From positions 1 to 64,000 of the forward strand of contig NZ_FXAT01000010.1 in assembly GCF_900177725.1 (NCBI RefSeq): 64,000 nucleotides of DNA, given 5' to 3'. This DNA is from Paraburkholderia susongensis (GTDB taxonomy: Bacteria; Pseudomonadota; Gammaproteobacteria; Burkholderiales; Burkholderiaceae). The notes beneath the pieces are model-generated. The model had not been told where the DNA came from. It saw only the letters and a list, made by a program, of their open reading frames with translations, and ran no database searches. Position numbers and translations under genes: made by a program. Shown in pieces: positions 1 to 8,347 of the stretch; position 1 is the stretch's first letter, and each line of letters opens with the position of its first letter.

Positions 1-246
1 CCGGTCGCTCACTCAACGTACTGACGATGGATTTCTGCCTGTCTCGCGACAGGCGAAAACCTTCCTCTAATACTTGGTGTGAGACTCTTGATACTTTCGC
101 TTCAGCCAGCTCCCGAAAGAACCGGCCCGCATTCCGCATCAAGTGCCCACACTTATCGGCTGTAGGTTTTTAAAGATCGGTCACAACACCTGCGGTACCC
201 ACTATCCGGTACCGCTTCGTTTGCGTCGCTGCGTCTGCAGCGGAGA
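1..246 (-). other. 5' leader of an rRNA operon (16S lies left of the window)
   Basis: Read on the minus strand, this is a typical Burkholderiaceae pre-16S leader. It has a boxA-like antitermination element (GATCTTTAAAAA, 167-178), then a stretch close to the 'CCGATAAGTGTGGGCACTTGATG' type leader (quoted loosely from family memory), and then a hairpin around CCTGTCGCGAGACAGG (about 39-54). No mature 16S sequence is visible, so the gene must begin left of base 1. The transcription start is inferred from the promoter at 253-281. The assignment rests on remembered leader sequence, not on an alignment. Confidence 0.75.
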
Positions 247-252
247 AGCGGA

Positions 253-281
253 ATTATGCAGTCTCTTCGTGGCGCCGTCAA
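253..281 (-). promoter_or_regulatory. rRNA operon P1-type sigma70 promoter
   Basis: On the minus strand there is a -35 TTGACG (276-281), a spacer of exactly 17 bases, and a -10 CATAAT (253-258). It lies about 75 bases upstream of the boxA-like element of the rRNA leader. Both hexamers are near consensus, as expected for a strong stable-RNA promoter. The 250 bases further upstream (282-533) hold no gene; they would contain any UP element or Fis sites, but I could not pick these out with confidence. Confidence 0.75.
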
Positions 282-533
282 CAGGTTTCTGACAATCCGT
301 CACCCCGTTCACGCCGCCAGAGCCCTGCCATGACTGGCTCTCCCGCTTCCCCATGCCCCGCTGTGCGGAGCACGAAAGAGCGGAATTCTAGCGGCCTCGA
401 AGAGGGCTTGCAAGCGTTATTCGGGCCTGGATTGAGCGCATCAGAATCGGCGCAAGAAGATCGACGCCGGCCATGCTGGCGCAGTGAGCCTGAGTCGCGC
501 ATCGCGCTCCGCATTTATCCCACACACCCCAAC

Positions 534-1094
534 TCAAACAGCCACATGTCTGCACATCACGCGTTCAACCAGCTTCAGATAGTGCTCAAGATCAGGTGTC
601 GCACGATCCTTTAATTTTGCGCGGTCATCCCATCTACGCAGACGCAACGCATCCTCCGCGTACGGCTTTTGCAGGAACGCCTCCGCTTCCTCCTTACTGA
701 AGATGCCGCCCTGCAACTCCAGACTGCGCACCGAATCGGCGGAAAGTTGCCCGAAGTAAGTCGCGTCGATTGCGCAGAGGCAGCGCTTCGCGTCGACGTG
801 CAGGCGAATCGGCTCCAGCACCGCATCCGATAACACCGGTCGCAAGAACGGCAGCGCGAAATACTGATGCAGATCGTCGATGCCTCGCTGTGTCGGCGTT
901 TCGCCTCGCAGATTGAGCAGATGCCCGAGGTCGTGCAAAAACGCCGCGGCGACCAGTTCATCGCTCGCACTCTCCTCCTCGGCCAGCGCGCCGCTCTGTA
1001 ACGCATGCTCGAGTTGCGTCACCGGCTCACCGCTATACGCGAGGTGGCCATGTCGCTCGAACAGCGAACGGATATCGTCCAGACTCAATGCCAC
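534..1094 (-). CDS. HD-domain phosphohydrolase/oxygenase-like protein of phosphonate operons
   Basis: 186 aa. It belongs to the small HD-domain family found in phosphonate degradation operons (the Phn-HD group, related to the mixed-valence di-iron oxygenase PhnZ). Metal-binding residues are visible: His30 in 'EHALQ', the His54-Asp55 pair in 'FLHDLGH', and a later His/Lys in 'RLHVDAKR'. PhnZ-type enzymes oxidatively cleave the C-P bond of a hydroxylated phosphonate, but the substrate of this member is not known. It is the last gene of the leftward phosphonate operon and starts 4 bases after the stop of the phnY remnant, so translation was probably coupled to phnY. Family assignment is good; the reaction is inferred. 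Confidence 0.8.
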   Translation of the reverse strand: MALSLDDIRSLFERHGHLAYSGEPVTQLEHALQSGALAEEESASDELVAAAFLHDLGHLLNLRGETPTQRGIDDLHQYFALPFLRPVLSDAVLEPIRLHVDAKRCLCAIDATYFGQLSADSVRSLELQGGIFSKEEAEAFLQKPYAEDALRLRRWDDRAKLKDRATPDLEHYLKLVERVMCRHVAV

Positions 1095-1098
1095 CTTG

Positions 1099-1293
1099 TT
1101 ACCCCCACGGTAATGAAAACGTCTTCAGATTGATAACGCTCTTCATCGCTTCCTGAATGCCTTCCTTGTCGCCGTGCCCCGAATCCTCGAGGCCGCCGAA
1201 CGGCGCCGGCTCGATCCGATAACCCGGCATTTCTCACACGCTGACCGTCCCCACGCTTTCCGCACGGAACGCCCAATGGTCCCGCAGCGCCAT
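1099..1293 (-). pseudogene. phnY: Remnant of phosphonoacetaldehyde dehydrogenase (internal deletion)
   Basis: Two short pieces remain where an aldehyde dehydrogenase gene of about 1.4 kb would be expected. A start codon at 1293, two bases after the phnA stop, opens a 19-codon reading frame beginning MALRDHWAFRAESV that looks like a native N-terminus. It stops at 1234. From 1230 to 1099 a second frame encodes the last ~40 residues of an aldehyde dehydrogenase (APFGGLEDSGHGDKEGIQEA, ending TFSLPWG). PhnY oxidises phosphonoacetaldehyde to phosphonoacetate, the PhnA substrate, so the link between aminoethylphosphonate and PhnA is missing here unless another dehydrogenase fills in. That the N-terminal piece belongs to phnY is inferred from its position. 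Confidence 0.8.
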
Positions 1294-1295
1294 GT

Positions 1296-2570
1296 TCACG
1301 ATGGCGACACGCGGTTCAGCGCGACGTCGAAGATATCGAAGTTGCGCAGCCGTTTGCCTTCATTGCCGCCACTCCCTGCACCCAAAAGCTGAACGCGCCG
1401 GTTGAACAGCAGCGGCACCTCCTGTTCCGAAATCCCGCCGTGCGAGCGCAACGGCACGGTCAGGCCGGACAGGTCGTGCTCGTCGCGCCGCGTGCCGAGC
1501 ACGACATGCTTCGCGCCGATCACGACGATGTCGCCGATGCGGTCTTCAGGCAGTTCGAAGCGCGCGCACGCAGCACGCCGCTCGAGTACGACCTCGACTC
1601 CCGGCAGACGGCCAATGCGGTCGATGACCCACGCGGCGTCGACATCCCGCGGCAGATAAACCGTCGCGAACGAACCGAGCGCGCCGTGATGAACCACGTA
1701 CGGATCAGTGATCGGCAGAATCACGCGCGCCGTGCTCACGTCGAGCCAGTCGTCGAGCACGTCCTGCAGATAGATCACGTTCGGCTCGCCGGTTTGCGGA
1801 TCGTGCTTCGCGTTCATGCCGTGGTCGGCGGTGAGGCCGATCACCCAGCCGAGCGCGTCGAGCTGCGCGAGATAGCCGTCCATCATCGCGTAGAACGCGT
1901 TCGCGCCTTCGGTGCCGGGCGCCCATTTGTGCTGGATGTAGTCGGTGGTCGACAGATACATGAGGTCGAGCTTGCGCGTCTGCGCGAGCCGCAGGCCGGC
2001 CGCGAACACGAATTCGGAAAGCGCGGCGCTGTACACGTCGGGCAATGGCAGGCCGACCAGATCGAGCACGCCGTCGATGCCGTTTTCCTCGCGCGTCACC
2101 TTGTCGGCTTTTTCCGCCGAGAAGCAGATGCCCTTCAACTGCCAGCCGAGCAGGCCGCGCAGCTTGTCCTTCGCGGTGACGACGGCCACCGCGGCGCCCG
2201 CATCGGCGGCAGCCGCGAGCAGCGTGCCGGTGCGCAGGTAGACGGGGTCGTTCATCATCACTGCCGCGCCCGCGCCGCCGTTCGCGGCCGGGTCCCAGAA
2301 GTAGTTGCCGCAGATGCCGTGCACGGACGGCGGCACGCCGCATACGATCGACAGGTTATTCGGGTTCGTGAACGATGGAATCACGCAGTCGCCGCGGAAG
2401 GCCGCGCCGCCTTCGAGCATCGAGCCGATGAACGGCGCGGCGCCGGCCGCGACCGCGGCCTCCAGATACGCGAACTCGCAGCCGTCGACGCACACGACGA
2501 CGGTCGGTTGCGAGGGTAGCCGGTAGTGGCGGCCGTTGACTTCGATCGTACGTTGGTCGGGGTGTGTCAT
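1296..2570 (-). CDS. phnA: Phosphonoacetate hydrolase
   Basis: 424 aa from the ATG at 2570, chosen because GGGAA lies 8 bases upstream; ATGs at 2585 and 2600 are in frame but lack a clear ribosome site. This is an alkaline-phosphatase-superfamily enzyme that splits phosphonoacetate into acetate and phosphate using two zinc ions. The N-terminal metal motif (VVVCVDGCE), the catalytic Thr region (IPSFTNPNNLS) and the later metal motif (LTADHGMN) are all present. It sits between the GntR regulator and the remains of phnY in the phosphonate operon. Length and motifs are normal for the family, so the enzyme is probably intact. Confidence 0.92.
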   Translation of the reverse strand: MTHPDQRTIEVNGRHYRLPSQPTVVVCVDGCEFAYLEAAVAAGAAPFIGSMLEGGAAFRGDCVIPSFTNPNNLSIVCGVPPSVHGICGNYFWDPAANGGAGAAVMMNDPVYLRTGTLLAAAADAGAAVAVVTAKDKLRGLLGWQLKGICFSAEKADKVTREENGIDGVLDLVGLPLPDVYSAALSEFVFAAGLRLAQTRKLDLMYLSTTDYIQHKWAPGTEGANAFYAMMDGYLAQLDALGWVIGLTADHGMNAKHDPQTGEPNVIYLQDVLDDWLDVSTARVILPITDPYVVHHGALGSFATVYLPRDVDAAWVIDRIGRLPGVEVVLERRAACARFELPEDRIGDIVVIGAKHVVLGTRRDEHDLSGLTVPLRSHGGISEQEVPLLFNRRVQLLGAGSGGNEGKRLRNFDIFDVALNRVSPS

Positions 2571-2640
2571 TACTGGGTTTCCCATCACTGGGGTTGTCAT
2601 TGCCGGTTGTCGTTGCTACTTCGTCGTTTCCGCTTCGTCG

Positions 2641-3393
2641 TCACCTTCCGCGCGTGCCGCGCACGCACGCGGCCGCCGCGACCCGCTCCGCTCCCGCCGC
2701 CTCGCCAGACTCACACGCCACATGCGCGCGCTGCTGTCCGCCATTCACATGCGCATGCATCAGCGCAGCGGCTTGCTCGGCGTCGCGCGACGCGAGCGCG
2801 GTCAGAATCGCGCGATGCTCGGCAAGCGAGCGCTCCATCGCGTCGGCTCGCACCACGAGCGCGGCACGGCGAAAGAGGCTCAACTCGCTGACCAGCCGTC
2901 GATACGTCTCGTACAGCTTCGTGTTGCCCGCCGCCGCCACGATTGCATCGTGAAACGCGACGTTCGCACGCGCATACGCATCGTGATCCTGCAGCGCAAG
3001 CGCGGCACGCATCGCGTCGAGCCAGTCGCGCAGCACCGCGAGCTTGCCCGCATCGATGCGCGCGGCGAGCATCCGGCACGCCGCCTCTTCGAGCACCGCG
3101 CGCACCGCGTAAATCTCGTCCGCCTCCGCGAGCGACACCGTCCGCACGAACACGCCGCGGTTTTTCTCGGTGCGCACGAGCCCGGCCTGTTCGAGCGCGC
3201 GAAACGCCTCGCGAACCGGTCCGCGCGACACCTGCAGCCGCGCCGCCCAGTCGGCTTCGTTGAGCTTGTCGCCCGGGGCAAGCGTGCCATCGACGATATG
3301 CCGCTCGATCTCGTCGCGAACCAGCGTCGTCAGCGAATGCCGGCGCACGACCTCGATCTGATCGACGGAAGCAGAGTGCATATATTCGGTCAT
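2641..3393 (-). CDS. phnR: GntR/FCD-family regulator of phosphonate use
   Basis: 250 aa from the ATG at 3393; an internal ATG at 3381 is an alternative and neither has a good ribosome site. The N-terminal winged helix contains the GntR signature region (LVRDEIERHIVDGTLAPGDK, then VSRGPVREAFRALEQAGLV). The C-terminal all-helical FCD domain carries the usual His/Asp ligand positions (ANVAFHDAIV, then SLAEHRAIL). GntR proteins of this group are found in Burkholderia phosphonate loci and respond to phosphonates or their intermediates. It lies inside the operon, between phnV and phnA, which suggests self-regulation. The ligand is unknown. Confidence 0.82.
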   Translation of the reverse strand: MTEYMHSASVDQIEVVRRHSLTTLVRDEIERHIVDGTLAPGDKLNEADWAARLQVSRGPVREAFRALEQAGLVRTEKNRGVFVRTVSLAEADEIYAVRAVLEEAACRMLAARIDAGKLAVLRDWLDAMRAALALQDHDAYARANVAFHDAIVAAAGNTKLYETYRRLVSELSLFRRAALVVRADAMERSLAEHRAILTALASRDAEQAAALMHAHVNGGQQRAHVACESGEAAGAERVAAAACVRGTRGR

Positions 3394-3491
3394 TTTGACA
3401 AATTTTGCCACATCGACATCGATGCGCACCGGTTGGTGCGCCGCGTGCGCGCGTCCGTCAGATCGCGGATGTGCCGGCCCGGTCAGTCGAG

Positions 3492-4355
3492 TCAGTCGAT
3501 CCGGCGGCGGGGAGCACGCGCCGCGATCAGCAGCAGCGCGACCAGCGAGACCAGCAGCAGGATCAGCGACAGCGCGGAAGCCGGCAGGTAATAGCCGCGT
3601 TCCACCTGCCCGACCACGACGATCGGCACCGTCGCGAAGCCCGGTGGATACACCGTCAGCGTCGCACCGAGTTCGCCGAGCGAGAGCGCGAAGCCGAGCG
3701 CGAGGCTCGCGCGGATCGCCGGCACGAGTTGCGGCAGCACGACGCGGCGCAGCACCATCGACGGTGGCGCACCAAGGCTCGCGGCGGCCTCGCGCAGCAC
3801 GGTCAGCTCCGGGCGCAACGCGGCGGCGGCGCACCGGTAGCAGAACGGCAGCACCAGCGCGAGCTGCACGAACACGACGATCGCCGCCGAGCTGGACAGA
3901 TCGATCGGCCGCTTGTGATACGCGATCAGCACTGCGAGCCCGAGCACCACGCTCGGCACGCCGTTGGGCATCATCGCGATCGTATCGACGACCGCGCCGA
4001 GGCCGCGCCGGTCGCGTCCTTCGAGCGCGAGCGCCAGCCACAGCCCGAGCATCGTGCCGAGCACCGCGACGCCCATGCCGACTTCGAGGCTCGTGGTGAG
4101 CGCATCGAAGTCGCTCGAACCGAGGCGCTCGAACCAGCGCATGCTGAAGCCGTCGGGCAGGATCGTGCCCGACCAGTGCGAGGCGACGCTCGACAAAGCC
4201 ACCACCAGCACCGGCAGCACGAACAGCCAGAAGCACAGCAGCGCGGCGAAGCCGAGAAAGAGGCTGCCCAGCAGGCGCGTGAGCAGACTGTGGCGCACCG
4301 GCCGCGCCTTCTTGTGCATGACCGGCAGCACGGTCGGGTCGAGTTCAACGGCCAT
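3492..4355 (-). CDS. phnV: 2-Aminoethylphosphonate ABC transporter permease
   Basis: 287 aa inner-membrane permease of the binding-protein-dependent type, with about six hydrophobic segments. The EAA loop that docks to the ATPase is visible (LREAAASLGAPPSMVLRRVV, about residues 185-205). The start overlaps the end of phnU by 11 bases, typical of translational coupling between paired permeases. In the Salmonella-type system PhnU and PhnV are separate single-domain permeases, as here, unlike the fused PhnU2 type. The substrate is inferred from the operon (phosphonoacetate hydrolase, GntR regulator) and family resemblance. Confidence 0.85.
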   Translation of the reverse strand: MAVELDPTVLPVMHKKARPVRHSLLTRLLGSLFLGFAALLCFWLFVLPVLVVALSSVASHWSGTILPDGFSMRWFERLGSSDFDALTTSLEVGMGVAVLGTMLGLWLALALEGRDRRGLGAVVDTIAMMPNGVPSVVLGLAVLIAYHKRPIDLSSSAAIVVFVQLALVLPFCYRCAAAALRPELTVLREAAASLGAPPSMVLRRVVLPQLVPAIRASLALGFALSLGELGATLTVYPPGFATVPIVVVGQVERGYYLPASALSLILLLVSLVALLLIAARAPRRRID

Positions 4356-5298
4356 GTCCCGCTCCTTTCACCTTGCGACGGTTGACCTGGCGGTACAACG
4401 CGTACAGCGACAACGACATCAGCAGCATCACGACCGCGCCGGCGGCGGCGGTCGGCAGATCGAGATCGACGGTGGCGGCGCTGTAGATCGCCACCGGCAG
4501 CGTAATCAGATGCGCGCTGCCGAGCACGAGCAGAATGCCGAATTCGTTCAACGTCAGCAGAAAGCACAGGATCGTGCCCGCTGCGATACCGGGCCACGCG
4601 AGCGGCAGGATCACCCTGAATGCGACCATCAGGCCGTTCGCGCCGAGGCTGCGCGCGGCTTCGATGAGCCGCCGGTCGAGCAGCGCGAACGAAGCCAGCG
4701 TCGGACGCACGACGAACGGCGTATAGAACACCACTTCCGCGAGAATCACGCCGCCGATGCCGAACAGGAAATCGAGCGGCGGCGCCTGCAGATTGAAGAG
4801 CCGCTGCAACCCGATGCTGACCGAGCCCTGCGAGCCGTACAGAAAGATCAGCGTGAACGCGACGAGAAACGACGGAAACGCGACGAACAGTTCGAGAAAG
4901 CGCGTGACCATGCGCGCGCCGGGAAACGGCTTGAAGAACAGCAGCGACGCGAGCGCCACGCCGAGCAGCGAAGCCAGGCCCGCGCTCGCGAACAGGATGC
5001 CGAGCGTCGTGCCGATCACGCCGCGCGTTTCGGGATTGCCGAAAAAGGTCGAATACGCGTGGATAGAAGGGCCGTGCGCGCCGGTCAGGCTCAGCATCAC
5101 GAGCCGCACGAGCGGATAGATCACGAGCGGGCCGAGCACCACCACCGCGATGAACAGCAGATGCCATTGCGCGACGCGCTCGCGCCGCTTCACCGCGGCC
5201 GTGTGCGCGGCGGCGCTCGCGAGACGGCGCGCGGCGGCAGCGGCGTCGCTCGGGGCGCCGAGCGGATTGGACGTATCAGGGCTTGATAAGGACGACAT
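4345..5298 (-). CDS. phnU: 2-Aminoethylphosphonate ABC transporter permease
   Basis: 317 aa. The ATG at 5298 is preferred over an upstream in-frame ATG at 5325 because GAGG lies 7 bases before it; this start overlaps phnT by 23 bases. After a ~45-residue cytoplasmic lead (Ala/Arg rich) there are about six transmembrane segments, with the EAA loop near residues 205-225 (LIEAARSLGANGLMVAFRVI). It pairs with phnV to form the channel of the phosphonate importer. Confidence 0.85.
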   Translation of the reverse strand: MSSLSSPDTSNPLGAPSDAAAAARRLASAAAHTAAVKRRERVAQWHLLFIAVVVLGPLVIYPLVRLVMLSLTGAHGPSIHAYSTFFGNPETRGVIGTTLGILFASAGLASLLGVALASLLFFKPFPGARMVTRFLELFVAFPSFLVAFTLIFLYGSQGSVSIGLQRLFNLQAPPLDFLFGIGGVILAEVVFYTPFVVRPTLASFALLDRRLIEAARSLGANGLMVAFRVILPLAWPGIAAGTILCFLLTLNEFGILLVLGSAHLITLPVAIYSAATVDLDLPTAAAGAVVMLLMSLSLYALYRQVNRRKVKGAGHGR

Positions 5299-6385
5299 CG
5301 TCAGCCTCGTAACGCAGGGAAACACGCGCGCCCTTCTCCGGCGTCATGCCGTGGCCGCGCTGCATCGTGACGAGCACGGGGTCGTTCGGCAGCGCATCGA
5401 GCACGACCGACACCGACAAGGCCGCGCCATACCATTCGACCGATGCGATCACGCCGTGCAACTGCCCTTCGCCGAGCGGCACGATGCGCAGCGTCTCCGG
5501 CCGCAGACAGGCAACCCGCTCGCGCTCGTTGTGGCGCGCGTCGTCCATGCCGAACGCGACCTGCGGCGGCAGCAGATTGGCCGCGCCGAGATAACGCGCG
5601 ACGAAACCATCGGCCGGTGTGTCATACAACTGCTGCGGCGTGCCGAGTTGCGCGATGCGGCCTTCGCGCATCAGCAGTGTGCGGTCGGACAGCACGAGCG
5701 CGTCGTCCTGATCGTGCGTCACGCAGACGATCGTCAGATTCGGCAGGCGCTCATGTAGCGCCTTCAGTTCGGAGCGCACCGACGCGCGCAGATTGGCGTC
5801 GAGCGCGGAGAGCGGTTCGTCGAGCAGCAGCACATCGGGCTCGATCACGAGCGCGCGGGCCAGCGCCACGCGCTGCTGCATGCCGCCCGACAGTTGCGCG
5901 GGCATCACGTGACCGGCGTCGCCGAGTTGCACGAGCTTGAGCGCATCGGCGACGCGGCGCGCCACGTCGCGCGCGGGAATACGGCGCGCGCGCAGACCGA
6001 ACGCGACGTTCTCGAATACCGACAGATGCGGAAACAGCGCATAGCTCTGGAACAGCAGGCCGAGATTGCGCTTGTGCGGCGGCACGTGCGTGAGATCGTG
6101 GCCGGCCACGGTCAGCGTGCCGGCGAGGCCGTCCGCTTCGATGAAGCCCGCGATAAAACGCAGCAAGGTCGTCTTGCCGCAACCGCTGCGGCCGAGCACG
6201 GTGAGCAACTCGCCGCGCTGGATGGTCAAGGACAGATCGTCGAGCACCGTGCGCGCGCCGAAGCGCACCGTCAGGTGATCGATCTGCACGCCGCCGGGTG
6301 CGTCCGAACGCGCGGCGTCGAGCGCATCCAGTGAAGCGCCAGGCGCGTTTGGGTGAGCGAGACTGGCCGTATTCACCGGGGTCAT
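5276..6385 (-). CDS. phnT: 2-Aminoethylphosphonate ABC transporter ATP-binding protein
   Basis: 369 aa ATPase of the spermidine/iron/phosphonate importer class. Walker A is GRSGCGKTT (65-73), the Q-loop Gln is at 113, the signature LSGGMQQR at 165-172 and Walker B VLLLDE at 185-190, followed by the H-loop (VTHDQDDA). A C-terminal TOBE-like region (about 285-365) includes CLRPETLRIV. The first ATG abuts the GGAGG ribosome site with no spacer. The GTG three codons later (6376) lies 9 bases from it and may be the true start. The 3' end overlaps phnU. Confidence 0.88.
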   Translation of the reverse strand: MTPVNTASLAHPNAPGASLDALDAARSDAPGGVQIDHLTVRFGARTVLDDLSLTIQRGELLTVLGRSGCGKTTLLRFIAGFIEADGLAGTLTVAGHDLTHVPPHKRNLGLLFQSYALFPHLSVFENVAFGLRARRIPARDVARRVADALKLVQLGDAGHVMPAQLSGGMQQRVALARALVIEPDVLLLDEPLSALDANLRASVRSELKALHERLPNLTIVCVTHDQDDALVLSDRTLLMREGRIAQLGTPQQLYDTPADGFVARYLGAANLLPPQVAFGMDDARHNERERVACLRPETLRIVPLGEGQLHGVIASVEWYGAALSVSVVLDALPNDPVLVTMQRGHGMTPEKGARVSLRYEADDVVLIKP

Positions 6386-6426
6386 CCTCCAACAAAATTA
6401 AAGCTGATGCGGCACTGCGCGGGATC

Positions 6427-6535
6427 GGCTCGAAAGAGCCGCCTGAGGAACCGGCTTGAATGGCCGGCCCGAGGGATCGGCCTGGGTAGCCGGCCCGAAC
6501 GACCGGCTCAAGTAGCTGGCCCGAGCCGTCGGGCT
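6427..6535. repeat. Degenerate tandem repeat between phnS and phnT
   Basis: The spacer between phnS and phnT (6386-6590) carries about five imperfect copies of a unit near 20-24 bases built on (A/G)CCGGCCCGA or (A/G)CCGGCTTGA. The GCCGGC cores can also pair with each other. It is non-coding. It might form RNA structure in the operon transcript that sets the ratio of binding protein to ATPase, but nothing in the sequence proves this. Confidence 0.5.
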
Positions 6536-6590
6536 TGCCCCGGCTCCCGCGATAGAACGCCGCCTGAATCCATGCAAGTCCAGCCGCGAC

Positions 6591-7679
6591 TTACTTCGGC
6601 TTGACCACTTCGATCTGCTTGCCCGACGAGCCGATCACGTCGTTCTTCCAGCGCGCGGTCCAGTCGGCCTTCTTCGCCATCACCTGGTTCCAGTCGACCG
6701 GAATCAGCTTCACGCCCGTGATCGCCTGCTTGACCACCTCGCCGTTCTTGCCCGCGAGCGGCACGTCGCTGCGGCCCGGAATGCCGAAGATGTCCGGCAC
6801 CTTCGACTGCACTTCCGTCGACATCAGGTAATCGATCAGCTTCTTGCCTTCCGCCTGGTTCGGGCCATTCTTGATCAGCGCGATCGCGTACGGCAGCTGG
6901 AACGTGGTCGGCTGGCCGCCGGGCGCTGCGGCGAGGAACACCGGCTTGAGCGACAGGCCGCCGTTGGCCGCGTCGTCGAGGTCCATCTGCAGATCGCCGT
7001 TGGCGACCGCGATTTCGTTACGCGAGAGCAGCACGTCGAGATAGCCCGTGCCCTTGGTGTGGAACTTGGCGCTCTGCTCGAGCTTCTTCAGATAGTCGAA
7101 TGCCTTGTCTTCGCCCATCAGCGACGAGGTCAGGATGATCACCGCCATACCGTCGCCCGCCGTTGCCGGATTCGAGTAGGCGATCTTGCCGCTGAAGTCG
7201 GGGTGCAGCAGGTCCGCGAAAGTCTTCGGCTGGTTCTTCGTGACGTCGGGGTTGATCGCGAACGAGAAGTAGTTGTTCACGAAGGTCGCCCACGCGCCAT
7301 CCGGTGCCTTCGCGATGGTCGGCACGTTCTTGTAGTTGGCGCTCTGGTACGCCTGCAGCAAACCGCTCTGGTCGGCCTGCTGGATGAACGGCGGCAGCGT
7401 GACGAGCACGTCGGCCTTCGGCTGATCCTTCTCGATGGTCGCGCGGTTCACGACTTCGCCGCTGCCCGCCGTGACGATATTGACCTTCACGCCTTCCTTC
7501 TTTTCGAAGGCCGGCAGCACGTCCTTGTAGAGATTTTCGAGGCCGTCGGCGGTGTACAGCACCACGGCGTCAGCCGCATGGGCCTCCATCGCCGTGCCGA
7601 ACGCTGCGGCGGCGACGAGCGCCGGCAGCAGTTTGCGCGCGAGGCCGGCCGCGGCGTGAAGGGAATTCGTCTTTTTCAT
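6591..7679 (-). CDS. phnS: 2-Aminoethylphosphonate ABC transporter, periplasmic binding protein
   Basis: 362 aa. The ATG at 7679 has GGAGA nine bases upstream, better than an in-frame ATG 21 bases earlier. The first ~36 residues form a Sec signal peptide (MKKTN start, hydrophobic ALVAAAAFG, cleavage after EAHA). The mature protein is an iron/phosphonate-type extracellular solute-binding protein starting AVVLYTADGLENLY. It captures the phosphonate in the periplasm and delivers it to PhnUV-T. It is the first gene of the operon, so the regulatory region lies in 7680-8347. Confidence 0.87.
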   Translation of the reverse strand: MKKTNSLHAAAGLARKLLPALVAAAAFGTAMEAHAADAVVLYTADGLENLYKDVLPAFEKKEGVKVNIVTAGSGEVVNRATIEKDQPKADVLVTLPPFIQQADQSGLLQAYQSANYKNVPTIAKAPDGAWATFVNNYFSFAINPDVTKNQPKTFADLLHPDFSGKIAYSNPATAGDGMAVIILTSSLMGEDKAFDYLKKLEQSAKFHTKGTGYLDVLLSRNEIAVANGDLQMDLDDAANGGLSLKPVFLAAAPGGQPTTFQLPYAIALIKNGPNQAEGKKLIDYLMSTEVQSKVPDIFGIPGRSDVPLAGKNGEVVKQAITGVKLIPVDWNQVMAKKADWTARWKNDVIGSSGKQIEVVKPK

Positions 7680-8347
7680 GTCGCTTTCTCCGAAAGGCAA
7701 AAAACCAGACGGTCGGGATAACCCATACCTGTAGTGTTTGAACGGCGGCTCGCGCCGCGCCGCTTGTGTGTTGCCCGCAGCCGTTGCCGCGCCGGTCTCC
7801 GTGGATTGCAGATTGCCGACAACTTTGCTGCTTCTCGTCCAGCCTGACTGACAGCTTACCTACGACACTCGCGCTGTCGCCATGCCTGAACGGGCATGGC
7901 AAGAATCACAGGTTTCGATGACAGCGCCGTGACTATTCTGTCGAATTCCAAAAAACGACACAATTCGCCAAATTAAACCAAATGACAAAAGCCACCGCGC
8001 GGCTGGAACGCAAGGTTCCGGGCATCGATCCCGTCTGGATCGTACATGGCGAAAATGACGATGTATGCAGCGCGGATCGAGGAAATTCCGTTGGGCGGGC
8101 CGTTGGCCGCGGTGCTCGCTGGTACGCGGTTCGCGCGGCGCGCTTGCCGTACTCGCGGCGCTCGCGTCGCTTGCGGCGTGCGGGGGCCGGACAAAGCCGC
8201 GTATTGTGCACGGCCGCTCGAGATCTTGCAGCGAAACGGGAGGCTTTTTATCGAGATTTTGGCGGGCGGGGAATGGGTTGGAAATGAGCTGCCGGGATTG
8301 AGCTGACAGCTCTGCCGAGCGCGAAGCAACCAGCCCCGCACGCGCGC
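7680..8347. promoter_or_regulatory. 668-base region upstream of the phn operon
   Basis: No convincing gene lies here; the open frames on both strands have atypical composition and no recognisable domain. The region must contain the phnS promoter. An 8-bp perfect inverted repeat with a 6-base loop (GCCATGCC...GGCATGGC, 7879-7900) has no T-run on either side, so it is more likely an operator or RNA hairpin than a simple terminator. Nearby, on the minus strand, CTGTCAT and CTGTGAT motifs lie 13 bases apart (about 7905-7924). They resemble Pho-box half sites but have the wrong spacing. An A/T-rich patch at 7935-7990 is a plausible promoter zone. Confidence 0.4.

Noticed and set aside
1..246. 23S-5S spacer or tRNA region
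   Set aside because: The order promoter, boxA-like element, leader hairpin fits the start of an rRNA operon; no tRNA cloverleaf is visible.
330..614. Open reading frame upstream of the rRNA promoter
   Set aside because: Atypical composition, no domain, overlaps the HD-domain gene and the rRNA control region; treated as non-coding.
7905..7924. Pho box for the phosphonate operon
   Set aside because: Half sites resemble CTGTCAT but the 13-base period does not match the 11-base Pho-box repeat, so not called as a Pho box.
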